Below, piece after piece: positions 10,201 to 16,979 of a stretch of 46,137 nt of DNA. The stretch's first letter is position 1, and each line of letters opens with the position of its first letter. Origin of the DNA: Planctomycetota bacterium (lineage in GTDB: Bacteria; Planctomycetota; Planctomycetia; Planctomycetales; Planctomycetaceae). Below the pieces are notes generated by a model, which was given only the letters and a program-made list of their open reading frames with translations, was not told the DNA's origin and searched no databases. Made by a program: the position numbers and the translations under genes. The stretch covers positions 1-46,137 of the forward strand of contig JAFEBS010000069.1 in assembly GCA_018242525.1 (NCBI GenBank), read 5' to 3'.

Positions 10201-10260
10201 CATCTTGAGACTGGCCAACTGTCCCTTGCACAACCGTCGGATTGGGTGACGGTGCGATAG
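7210..10260 (+). CDS. Giant ABC-2-type permease with C-terminal soluble domain (copy 2, tandem paralogue)
   Basis: 1016 residues, 37 bp after copy 1 and collinear with it over its whole length: VWKEFRVQRSLW near the start, FAGEREERTSDWL, WQERHRDS, FRHEGEGQAQRFLAGRG, then the soluble tail with WANHPDQT, RESLLALRLLIWKREHGSWP and IDPWSGESFRYFG. About twelve membrane segments precede the ~480-residue tail. The two permeases probably form a heterodimer with the single upstream ATPase, which would dimerise. The ATG at 7210 has a GAGGT site at 7200-7204. An alternative view is a macrolide- or lipid-stress exporter as in YtrBCDEF systems, but no residue fixes the substrate. Confidence 0.85.
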   Translation: MNATLQFMAPISRLVWKEFRVQRSLWIAIFLLGLLPQVICRVLASDPRFLGAIIWSMAGMMPLFFIIGSTAILFAGEREERTSDWLQNLAVPPLRTLIAKWGFVVLATIALSVSLSVTAVMLVGELPRSDDAEPDAGLFNFLQGLILVCTTAIVWGSLASLLSRRVVTAVPTMGVLWIATCFLPLYVVLICFSRGDPWIVWIVLSALYLVTAIATGWIGWRWCGGRYFDTQSLTSLASPVVDRWNRLRGAATVSSRIPRRTEFESAHQREWQRLIWQERHRDSIFWWMMCVGCLLAVTLTALRVTHRMVGITHNMLSLFAVCPLAMGILGFRHEGEGQAQRFLAGRGVSPGFIWLAKHAVWLPRAFILPFAICGSVLIVDYFNPVPGYSSQYSLLLEMTRGSETALWLFLLVYGCGQLSSVLFRRVILAIACSGLLIQVTVAWLFLMMVLQIPLWWSVGGVVIWLFVMSWWLVPNWLLERWPSLRPMRLVKFAVVPAMLIVAVGVRRATEIPTVESMSNGGVAVLQQLRNAEGQVILPLLAVDGQQVPVTARWDVAGLRQQVIDQSQLLKVYSQASRAELIEAANNTMYLSEFLPRKVVAGNSDDPARIAFEAERPERERIAREQFWLTNKPRLSVIMNAIQKRGEACVGLEPDCQGMLQRVFRDAAQVSADEGHLAEALQYFCAGLRLASLRAQKDMAARQHADIDQLHMLDQILAWANHPDQTTATLGQGLEQIRDALKQYPTGRETLVAQYLQDSQQLESLIDQGVEHWMDKHGTLREKVSWNARLPLAEGQRFLPWERVRAHRLLEQELVASDSLFQMVEQVINQPGIDTPRFYDLWRTLMTNSASWRETTPLVLPRVKSVDQELRLSIFQRATYVRESLLALRLLIWKREHGSWPERLTDLLPGSGLPVQTVIDPWSGESFRYFGNQVPDTTKVITHSELLSSVGENRMREVVCETPKDGDNRTNSQGQYFAWRNWTGEKRREFGERFQILVHLETGQLSLAQPSDWVTVR

Positions 10261-10458
10261 CAGTCCGTGTTCAACGGGGGCTGATCCTCAACGGGCATAC
10301 GATTGTCAAGAAAATCGACGGTCCTCCCAAAGTGTCAGACCAGTGCCAGACCACTTTTTCTCGAACTGATCCAGTTGGTCGCCAGCCATTGCGATGTCGG
10401 GTAAAATCCTCCTCGAACAGATCGAGATGTCGATTCTGGCCACTCGAGGGTTTTTGCA

Positions 10459-11406
10459 GTGACGATCAACCCGCTCACCATGATTCAGCCTCGCCGTCGG
10501 GTGGCCGGCATTTCGGCAGTGTTGCTGCCGTTCACTGAAATCGGCGATGTCGACTGGCCCGCGTTCGAATCGCATGTGGCCCGCACTGCCGGCGCGGGAC
10601 TGACACCGGCGGTCAACATGGACACCGGGTATGTGAATCTGATCGATCACGAGATCCAGGATGAAGTGCTGAAGCGAACTCGTTCTGTCGTCAGCGGGGG
10701 GGCGTTTGTCGCAGGTGCGTTTGTCGCGGATCGGGCAGGGGACTTGTTCCGGTTCGAGATGTATGCGGAACGCCTGCAGGCGATTCAGTCATACGGAGGA
10801 ACGCCGGCGATCTTTCAGTCGTACGGTCTGACTCGACAGGCGGGGCCGGAGATCGTTCGCAGTTACGAACGGCTGGCGACCGTGTGCGACCGATTCATCG
10901 GATTTGAGCTGACGACCGATCTGGCACCGTTTGGGGCGATTTACGACCTGGCCACGTATGCGGGAATTATGGCGATTCCCCAGTGCATCGGCGCGAAACA
11001 CTCCTCGTTTCATCGGGAACCGGAATGGGAGCGGCTGCTATTACGCGACGCCAACCGCCCCGACTTCACCGTCTTTACCGGAAATGATTTTGCCATCGAC
11101 ATGATCATGTATGGCAGCGACTACCTGCTGGGACTGAGCAGCTTTGCGCCGGACCTGTTTGCCATCCGCGATACCTACTGGGAATCCGGGGATCCGCGGT
11201 TTTATGAACTGAATGATCAATTGCAGTACCTGGGATATTTCGCGTTTCGATCACCCTCGGCGGCGTACAAGCACTCGTGTGCGCAGTTCTTGAAATTGCG
11301 GGGCTGGATTGGTTGCGACCGTACGCATCCCCATGCCGCCACTCGACCATCCAGTGACATCGAGATCTTGCGCGAACTGGGGCAGCGGATGAAAGTGGTT
11401 GACTGA
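10459..11406 (+). CDS. Dihydrodipicolinate synthase/N-acetylneuraminate lyase family protein
   Basis: 315 residues if translation starts at GTG 10459; an in-frame ATG at 10480 is an equal candidate. The sequence follows the class I aldolase (DapA/NAL) barrel: an N-terminal ISAVLLPFTEIGDVDWPAF segment with the family's F-x(n)-D-x-x-x-F pattern, and the predicted Schiff-base lysine K180 in IGAKHSSF. The canonical Tyr/GxxGE substrate loop is not conserved in the usual form, so it is unlikely to be the housekeeping DapA. Members of this type act on 2-keto acids or sugar acids; the substrate is not deducible. It stands alone before a rhodanese gene. Confidence 0.8.
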   Translation: MTINPLTMIQPRRRVAGISAVLLPFTEIGDVDWPAFESHVARTAGAGLTPAVNMDTGYVNLIDHEIQDEVLKRTRSVVSGGAFVAGAFVADRAGDLFRFEMYAERLQAIQSYGGTPAIFQSYGLTRQAGPEIVRSYERLATVCDRFIGFELTTDLAPFGAIYDLATYAGIMAIPQCIGAKHSSFHREPEWERLLLRDANRPDFTVFTGNDFAIDMIMYGSDYLLGLSSFAPDLFAIRDTYWESGDPRFYELNDQLQYLGYFAFRSPSAAYKHSCAQFLKLRGWIGCDRTHPHAATRPSSDIEILRELGQRMKVVD

Positions 11407-11511
11407 AAGACGGTGTCGGACGTAATGTCATGTCGCGTCAGCTCACGGGAACTGGCGAGTCTCAAACACAGGCGGGGACACGTCGCCCCTGCCGAAGGGA
11501 AAGGGATCGTT

Positions 11512-11844
11512 GTGACAGTGCCTTTGGAAGTGGATTGCCAGGCCGTGAAACGGAAGCTGGACGCGGGTGAAGTCTTCCTGTTCCTGGATTGTCGAGAACC
11601 CGGTGAGTATGCGACCGCGAAAATCGCCGGAACGGTGCTGATTCCGATGAGTGAGCTGACGAATCGCGTCAGTGAACTGGAATCGCATAAGGACAGCGAA
11701 ATCATCGTTCACTGCCATCATGGCGGAAGAAGTCTGCGTGTGACCAACTGGCTGCGGCAGCAGGGTTTTGCCAAGGCAAGCAATATGTCGGGTGGAATCG
11801 ACGAGTGGTCGCAATCGATCGATCCCGCAATTCCCCGGTATTGA
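11512..11844 (+). CDS. Rhodanese-like domain protein
   Basis: 110 residues from GTG 11512, which follows a purine-rich GAAGGGAAAGGG ribosome site; an in-frame GTG at 11413 would add 33 residues with no family similarity. Single rhodanese domain: FLDCREPGEYATAKIAG (CH2A-type motif), the active-site loop CHHGGRS carrying the catalytic cysteine, and the closing NMSGGIDEWS motif. Such stand-alone domains move sulfane sulfur or sense sulfur or redox state in the cytoplasm. The nearest neighbours offer no specific partner. Confidence 0.9.
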   Translation: MTVPLEVDCQAVKRKLDAGEVFLFLDCREPGEYATAKIAGTVLIPMSELTNRVSELESHKDSEIIVHCHHGGRSLRVTNWLRQQGFAKASNMSGGIDEWSQSIDPAIPRY

Positions 11845-11932
11845 TGGTCCCTGAAACGCGGGCTGACGTTCAAAACACAGAGAATTGACCCCGGCTCAAG
11901 ATCACCTCAAATGGAATGGAGATGATGTCGCG

Positions 11933-12607
11933 ATGAGAATAGCTTGGTTACGGACGACTTTGGGATGTATCACGATGGTCATCGTGTCGGCGCTGGCAAC
12001 GGGTGAAGCGGCCGCGCAGCGAATGCGCCATCATCATCACGACGCGGCGGGGCACATGATCGACCATGCGGGGCATCATATCGATGCGTACGGGCGTCAC
12101 ACCGGTGCGGTCGGTGTCTATCACAACCAGTATGGTCAATCCTTGTACCAGCAACCGGTGCCTCAGGTCTATGTGAACCCTGTGGGTCCGGGATATGGAA
12201 ACACAGGCGGTTACTTCAGTGCCAGCGTTCCTCAGAACGTCGTTCCCTATTCGCTCCAGTCCAACGTCGCGGTTGGAACGCCAAATTCAAATGGCGGCGC
12301 GATTAAGATCTTCAATCCCGCAGACTCCGGGGGCGAAGTGAAGTACACACTCAACGGAACGGCCTATTCGATTCAACCTGGGTATTCACAGGTGATCCAG
12401 TTTGATCGAGTCTGGACGGTCGAGTTTGGTTCGGGCGGCTCCGCGGGAAATATTCGGTACTCGCTCCAACCCGGTCTCTACAAATTCAAGGTGACCGACA
12501 CTGGTTGGAATCTGTTTCAATCACAGGATCTGAGTACCGCGATTCCCGTGGCTCCGATTCCAATGCCACCGCCTGCGGACGCACCACGACCCGGTCTGGT
12601 TCCGTAA
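11933..12607 (+). CDS. Secreted His-rich protein of unknown function
   Basis: 224 residues from ATG 11933, chosen over an upstream in-frame TTG because it is followed at once by a signal peptide (MRIAWLRTTLG, hydrophobic core, cut near AAA/Q). The mature N-terminus is His-rich: MRHHHHDAAGH, then several GHxxDxxGxH spacings, which could bind metal ions. A Tyr/Gln/Pro/Gly-rich stretch follows, then a beta-rich domain from ~120 (IKIFNPADSGGEVKYTLNG to YSLQPGLYKFKVT). Similar beta domains occur in planctomycete secreted proteins without assigned role. The C-terminus is Pro-rich. A hairpin at 12637-12661 ends the transcript. Confidence 0.75.
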   Translation: MRIAWLRTTLGCITMVIVSALATGEAAAQRMRHHHHDAAGHMIDHAGHHIDAYGRHTGAVGVYHNQYGQSLYQQPVPQVYVNPVGPGYGNTGGYFSASVPQNVVPYSLQSNVAVGTPNSNGGAIKIFNPADSGGEVKYTLNGTAYSIQPGYSQVIQFDRVWTVEFGSGGSAGNIRYSLQPGLYKFKVTDTGWNLFQSQDLSTAIPVAPIPMPPPADAPRPGLVP

Positions 12608-12636
12608 GTTTGCTGGAATTGCCGGTGAAGAAGAAG

Positions 12637-12661
12637 CCCCCGCTCCAAGCGGAGCAGGGGG
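12637..12661. terminator. Bidirectional hairpin between convergent genes
   Basis: CCCCCGCTCC pairs with GGAGCAGGGGG (one bulged A, loop AAGC). It lies 30 bp after the His-rich secreted gene and 25 bp before the end of the convergent ferredoxin gene. No long T tract follows on either side, so it is a moderate candidate. Confidence 0.6.
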
Positions 12662-12685
12662 TGATTATTCCGGTGATGCCGAGAG

Positions 12686-12973
12686 TTACTTTTCGATCGG
12701 CGGGCCCATTGGGTCCTTGCGCTCGGTAATGACCGGGCAATTGGGGGACATTTCGGCGTTCAAAACCTTGTAATCGGCCCATTCGGCCGGAAGATTGTCT
12801 TCGTGGAAGATCGCGGCGGGCGGACATTCGGGCACGCACGCTTCGCAGTCGATGCATTCTTCAGGGTGGATGAACAGCATCGCTTCCCCTTCGTAAAAGC
12901 ATTCGACGGGGCAAACCGTCACGCAGTCGGTGTATTTGCAGTTGAAGCAGGGCTCGGCGACCACATGCGTCAT
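12686..12973 (-). CDS. fdxA: 7Fe ferredoxin, [3Fe-4S][4Fe-4S]
   Basis: 95 residues. Cysteines match Azotobacter-type ferredoxin I with an offset of one: C9, C17 and C50 would bind the 3Fe cluster; C21, C40, C43 and C46 bind the 4Fe cluster; C12 and C25 are the extra free cysteines of this family. Motifs CKYTDCVTVCP and CIDCEACVPECP are clear. It is a cytoplasmic low-potential electron carrier; partners are not encoded nearby. An AGGAAAG site lies just upstream of the ATG on the minus strand. It is convergent with the His-rich secreted gene and divergent from the sigma factor. Confidence 0.95.
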   Translation of the reverse strand: MTHVVAEPCFNCKYTDCVTVCPVECFYEGEAMLFIHPEECIDCEACVPECPPAAIFHEDNLPAEWADYKVLNAEMSPNCPVITERKDPMGPPIEK

Positions 12974-13337
12974 GTGAGGCTCACTTTCCTAAAATGTAAG
13001 AAGAGGAGTTTCTGGCAGGTGACGAAGGCCACCGAGTTAACGAAGCCAAGTGTCCGAGACGCAGACAAGCTTCATCTTGATTCCACAAATCGGCGAAATC
13101 TTAGGCCCGGCTTGAGGGGGCGTCAAGAATCCACGAAGGGGATTCTCGCTCACGGGAATCGAGTTGTCCAGTCCGCCGAATCACTCTCAGTTGCGACTCC
13201 CCAACTTATCGTCTTGCCGAAGCGGTCATTCGGGTATAGAGTTGCGGGAATGGAGGAAGCTCCGTTCACGCTGGCTGGCAGGATTTTCGTGATTCTTGAG
13301 TCTTGTTACGCTAAAGTCAGGTGTCATCGTGGGTCTT
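12974..13337. other. Divergent intergenic region, ferredoxin/sigma factor
   Basis: 364 bp without a believable gene. The + strand frame that crosses it is an extension with no ribosome site. A possible promoter toward the sigma factor is TTGCCG (13214-13219), a 15-bp spacer and TATAGA (13235-13240); the spacer is short, so support is weak. No repeat or RNA gene was recognised. Confidence 0.5.
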
Positions 13338-13919
13338 ATGGAAGTCGATCGCAGCCTGTTGGCTCGTTGCCTGGACCGTGAGCCGGGGGCGTGGAAGGAA
13401 TTTGTAGATCGCTTTGCCGGGCTCTTCTCACATGTGATCCAGCACTCGGCTCATGCCCGCAGCATTCGATTGACACCGCATGACATGGATGACTTGTCGG
13501 CGGATGTTTTTCTGGCACTGCTGGCCAACAATTCTGAGATCCTGCGGCGTTTTCGCGGTGAATCGTCTCTCAGCACCTATCTGACTGTGATCTGCCGTCG
13601 AATCGTCGTGCATGAAATGATTCGTCGACGAATGGCCGAAGAAATGGGGCACGTCAAGACGCATGGTGCGGCTCTGGAACGGGCGCATGTCGGTGATGCC
13701 GACGGATCCACTCGAATCGAAAACCGGGACCTGGTGCAGCGCATGCTCGACGGTCTCGCTGACAACGAAGCGGCGGTCGTGCGCATGTTCCACCTGGAAG
13801 GTCGTACGTACCATGAGATCGCGACGGGATTGGGCGTTCCCGAAAACTCCATCGGACCGATCCTGACACGCGCCCGTGAGAAGCTTCGCAAAAGTTCTTT
13901 GGCGAGAGTTTCCGAGTAA
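13338..13919 (+). CDS. Sigma-70 family RNA polymerase sigma factor (ECF-like)
   Basis: 193 residues from ATG 13338; the GTG codons at 13296 and 13329 are in-frame alternatives. Region 2 spans about 20-90 (AWKEFVDRFAGLFSHVIQ, DDLSADVFLALL, FRGESSLSTYLTVICRR), and region 4 spans about 130-185 (LADNEAAVVRMFHLEGRTY, then HEIATGLGVPENSIGPILTRAR as helix-turn-helix). There is no region 1.1 or 3, as in ECF factors. No anti-sigma gene adjoins it, which is unusual for ECFs and suggests another mode of control. Targets are unknown. Confidence 0.9.
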   Translation: MEVDRSLLARCLDREPGAWKEFVDRFAGLFSHVIQHSAHARSIRLTPHDMDDLSADVFLALLANNSEILRRFRGESSLSTYLTVICRRIVVHEMIRRRMAEEMGHVKTHGAALERAHVGDADGSTRIENRDLVQRMLDGLADNEAAVVRMFHLEGRTYHEIATGLGVPENSIGPILTRAREKLRKSSLARVSE

Positions 13920-14479
13920 CGCCACAGCGCTGCGCGAGCTCACGAATGGGTTGTCGATGAAAGAAAACGCATTCGTCGGCCAGGACCTTCGCAAATCAGC
14001 TTTGCCCAACGAATGGGGTCAGACCCCGACCAAAAGTATCTGGTTTGAATAGAAACCACATTGGGAGGGGGTCAGACCCCATTCGTTGGGCAAAGCTTCG
14101 CGAACTACCAGACTCTGTTGCTCTGGTGGTCGGTCTCCCCAAGCTGTTGATGAGGCCTCGAATTGGTTTCCATTGAGTCAGCACGGGATTCGGATTTGTT
14201 CGCCAAAAATCCTGGCTACTCGTTTGCGGTTCCGCAGATGGACCGCTAATGTGTCGCACCAGTCAATCGCCTTCGCAGTAGAACTCATTTCCTGGTTTCT
14301 CTCTGTGATGATTGTCCAACGGCTTGGACGAGTGCGGCTGAAACGTGACGTTGTGACTGTCGCCCTGCGGCGGTCATTTAATAATCAGGGATGATTCTTC
14401 GGCATGGAAGCCGATTTCTCATCTGCCCCCCGGCACTACGGTGCTGCCCCTTCAGTCCGTCGGCCGCTTACGGCGAGTC
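13920..14479. other. Intergenic region with mobile-type inverted repeat
   Basis: 560 bp. It holds the 30-bp inverted repeat at 13998-14097. The rest contains only short frames with atypical composition. A hairpin with a TACG loop (GCAC/GTGC, 14433-14444) could end the minus-strand cyclase transcript, but lacks a T tract. Confidence 0.5.
13998..14097. repeat. 30-bp inverted repeat containing GGGGTCAGACCCC
   Basis: Bases 13998-14027 and 14068-14097 are reverse complements with one mismatch. Each arm contains GGGGTCAGACCCC, itself nearly palindromic, next to the 12-bp AACGAATGGGGT/ACCCCATTCGTT segment. The 100-bp unit could fold into a cruciform. GGGGTCAGACCCC-type palindromes are known as REP-like sequences in several bacterial phyla. 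A degraded relative (GGGGTCAGATCC) occurs near 36105. Confidence 0.8.
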
Positions 14480-15607
14480 TTATTCGCTGAATCCGACAAC
14501 TCGCCGTATACCCTCCCAGGGCTGGATGTAGGTGAGGAACGGCAGGCCATCGACAGTGGCTTGAGGTAGTCGCGTGATCCCATCAACGGCGGGGCCCCGT
14601 TCGACCATCTGTTCCAGCATTCGGAGTTGGTGCTGTGCCGTCCACGGTTTCAGGATGTCGAGTTCGTTGCGGAACATCAGAGTTGCGGCGGCGAGTGCCA
14701 TGCCTCCCCAGTTGCTGACTCCCGCAACGATTGTCCAGTCGGTTGAAATGCGACACGGGATGTGGGCCACGGTGGGCGAGTTCAGGCGTTCTTGGATCTC
14801 GCGCCAGCGGATGCTTCCCATGCCGATCTCGTTGCCACCATCGCCAATCCCGATCGTGGCAATCGAGTCCTCCTGATCGGCCAGTTCGAAGAGTCGATGC
14901 AGTGGAGCCGTGAATTCGTCCAGGCAGTGGCCGCGCATGTTGTAGCACCGGTTCCAGGTTGATCTGGAGACAAGACGGTCAAATTCTGCCAGATCCCGCT
15001 GGTCTTGCGGGGCGGGCGGGTGACCGTGGTCTTCGACGGTGTCGGGAGACCCGAGCCGCGGGTGCGATGACAGGATTGAATCACGGGTATGCGATGGTCC
15101 GACACGTTCGATGGCGATCAGATGTGTCAATGCGGGGCGGATCGTGTCCGTCGCGTTGCTGTGGAACCATTGCTCGATGTCAAGAACGGTCGCGCCAGGG
15201 CAGATAACAACTTCTTCAGGCAGACCCATGTAGGTCGCGGCGACTTTGACCGCGTTCTGGCAGTACGCATCGGTCGCGATTTTTACGTCCGTGCCGAGCT
15301 TCGACAAAGCGGCGGCGAGTAACGCAGCCCCCGGTGGGCCATCGGTTTCGGCTGCAGGTGGAGTGGCGGTGGGGATGTAAAACCCGGTGACGATCAGGAC
15401 CCGTTGGCCGAACTCGGCCAAATGGGCGGCTGCCTGGCTAAGATGGCCCGGACACAATGGTCCTCGCTGCTCTTCCGTCGCGATCAGGCCGCGCCGGGCG
15501 GGATCGCGACGAATCAATCGCTCAAGTTCATTCAGCAGTCGTTGTTGAGGCACGTGATGATCCGGGGTGGCCAGTCGTCGATACGTGGTGATAACTCGAC
15601 GATCCAT
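14480..15607 (-). CDS. D-glutamate cyclase family protein (DUF4392)
   Basis: 375 residues from ATG 15607; the frame is open 76 codons further but that extension has no conserved look and overlaps the Rieske start. Conserved features of the glutamate cyclase fold: LIVTGFYIP at ~71-79 with following Asp/Gly-rich turn, ERVGPSHT at 167-174, YNMRGHCLD near 222, and GIGDGGNEIGMG at 253-264. The mammalian mitochondrial homologue hydrates 5-oxo-D-proline to D-glutamate, so a role in D-glutamate or pyroglutamate turnover is likely, relevant to wall turnover. It is transcribed divergently from the respiratory operon with 205 bp between starts. The bacterial substrate is inferred only. Confidence 0.85.
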   Translation of the reverse strand: MDRRVITTYRRLATPDHHVPQQRLLNELERLIRRDPARRGLIATEEQRGPLCPGHLSQAAAHLAEFGQRVLIVTGFYIPTATPPAAETDGPPGAALLAAALSKLGTDVKIATDAYCQNAVKVAATYMGLPEEVVICPGATVLDIEQWFHSNATDTIRPALTHLIAIERVGPSHTRDSILSSHPRLGSPDTVEDHGHPPAPQDQRDLAEFDRLVSRSTWNRCYNMRGHCLDEFTAPLHRLFELADQEDSIATIGIGDGGNEIGMGSIRWREIQERLNSPTVAHIPCRISTDWTIVAGVSNWGGMALAAATLMFRNELDILKPWTAQHQLRMLEQMVERGPAVDGITRLPQATVDGLPFLTYIQPWEGIRRVVGFSE

Positions 15608-15812
15608 GCGCGAGTAGCGTAGCTGAGAATTGTCCTCGTTTCTCGTGGCTTGACACGGATTTTCATTTCTTGCTTCTGAGAAATTGTGCGACGTTTCAGG
15701 TTCATTGGTTGTCAGCCTGCGGGGATGTTGACAGAATCCGTCCGTTCCAGGGGCGGGCAAATAGTGTCGACACCGTCGAACCGCTGCCATTCCGCGCGGG
15801 AAGTGAGCCGAG

Positions 15813-16904
15813 ATGGACGAGAAGAAGCCTTCCACAGCAGATATTCTGGCAAAGATCCGAGCTCAAAAAGCCGCGGCAGCCGCGTCGTCAGAGACTCCTG
15901 CGCCGGCGGCTCCAGCGCCTGAGTCCGCTGCACCGGTACCGGCGGCGGAAGCGCCAGTGGCGCCCGCCGCAGCACCGAAGCCAGCGGCTCCGGCGGCCAA
16001 GCCCGGTTCCACAAAAGATATTCTGGCCGCGATTCGGGCCAAGGGTGCGGGTGGTGCTGCCGCAACGCCTGCGGCTGCTGAAGCTGCACCTGCCACCACT
16101 CCCGCCAAGCCGGCCTCGCCGGCTGCTTCCGCAGGGCCGCGGCCATCCGTGCAGGACATGTTAAAAGCCGTTCGCGAGGGGAAGGTGGGTGCGGCACCTG
16201 CTGCCGCGGCTCCCGCCGCTGGTGCTGCCAAGTCTGCGGTGGCTGCGCCCGCGATGCCCGCCAAGCCTGCTTCGGCGACATCCAAGAAGGCGCCTTCACC
16301 GCAGCGACGAAGTCTGGCGGTGTTGCTGGTCGTGGCCTGCACCAGCCTCGGTTGCTTCATTGGCTCTGCACTGACGGGCAGTGTGTTGCTGTTCCTGGCG
16401 GGGATGCTGGTCTGGTCCCTGTTGATGACTCCGTTCATGGCGGCGTTTGCGTCGCTGGCGGAAGTGGGCGGGCTGTGGACGCTGCATACGGCACGCTTCA
16501 TGATGCCCAATGTGCTGGTGGAGCCTCCATCCAAGTTCAAGGTTGGTCCGCTGTCGGACTACCCGCTGAATACGGTCTCCAACAAGTGGAAAGATCAGTA
16601 CGGCGTCTGGATTGTGCATACCGATCAATATGAAGGTCAGAACCTGATTTTCGCATTGGCTTCGGTTTGCACGCACCTCGGTTGTACTCCCAGCTGGCTG
16701 GATGGTGAACAGAAGTTCAAGTGTCCCTGCCACGGTTCCGGGTTTTACATCACGGGTGTGAACTTTGAAGGGCCCGCTCCCCGTCCGCTGGAGCGGATGG
16801 GTTTGAAGATCGCCGAAGGAATGCTGGAAGTGGATAAAAGCATGAAGTTCCAGGAAGAAATGGGGCAGTGGACTGATCCCGCCTCGTTCGTTGCGGTGTC
16901 CTGA
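15813..16904 (+). CDS. Rieske [2Fe-2S] protein with Ala/Pro-rich N-terminal extension
   Basis: 363 residues, about twice a normal Rieske subunit. Residues 1-164 are Ala/Pro-rich and carry three copies of a short helix motif: ADILAKIRAQKA, KDILAAIRAKGA and VQDMLKAVREGK. Residues ~166-220 are hydrophobic and long enough for one or two membrane helices. The Rieske domain follows with CTHLGC at 286-291 and CPCHGSGF at 304-311; C286, H288, C304 and H307 bind the cluster and C291/C306 form the disulfide. It would pass electrons from quinol at cytochrome b to the multiheme cytochrome encoded downstream. It opens the respiratory operon, 75 bp before cytochrome b. The extension is presumably cytoplasmic and may dock a partner. 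Topology is uncertain if two helices are present. Confidence 0.92.
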   Translation: MDEKKPSTADILAKIRAQKAAAAASSETPAPAAPAPESAAPVPAAEAPVAPAAAPKPAAPAAKPGSTKDILAAIRAKGAGGAAATPAAAEAAPATTPAKPASPAASAGPRPSVQDMLKAVREGKVGAAPAAAAPAAGAAKSAVAAPAMPAKPASATSKKAPSPQRRSLAVLLVVACTSLGCFIGSALTGSVLLFLAGMLVWSLLMTPFMAAFASLAEVGGLWTLHTARFMMPNVLVEPPSKFKVGPLSDYPLNTVSNKWKDQYGVWIVHTDQYEGQNLIFALASVCTHLGCTPSWLDGEQKFKCPCHGSGFYITGVNFEGPAPRPLERMGLKIAEGMLEVDKSMKFQEEMGQWTDPASFVAVS

Positions 16905-16979
16905 GTTGCTCAAGAGTGTCGGGTCGTTGTGGCCCGGGTGCTGGTTGTTGTGCGTGGTTGACGGGATAAGGGCGATTCG

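Noticed and set aside
10329..10359. Weak hairpin AAAGTG...CACTTT with T run after the exporter operon
   Set aside because: Six-bp AT-rich stem with a large loop; too weak to call a terminator.
15650..15678. TTGACA at 15650-15655 as promoter of the respiratory operon
   Set aside because: No acceptable -10 at 16-18 bp; the operon promoter remains unidentified.
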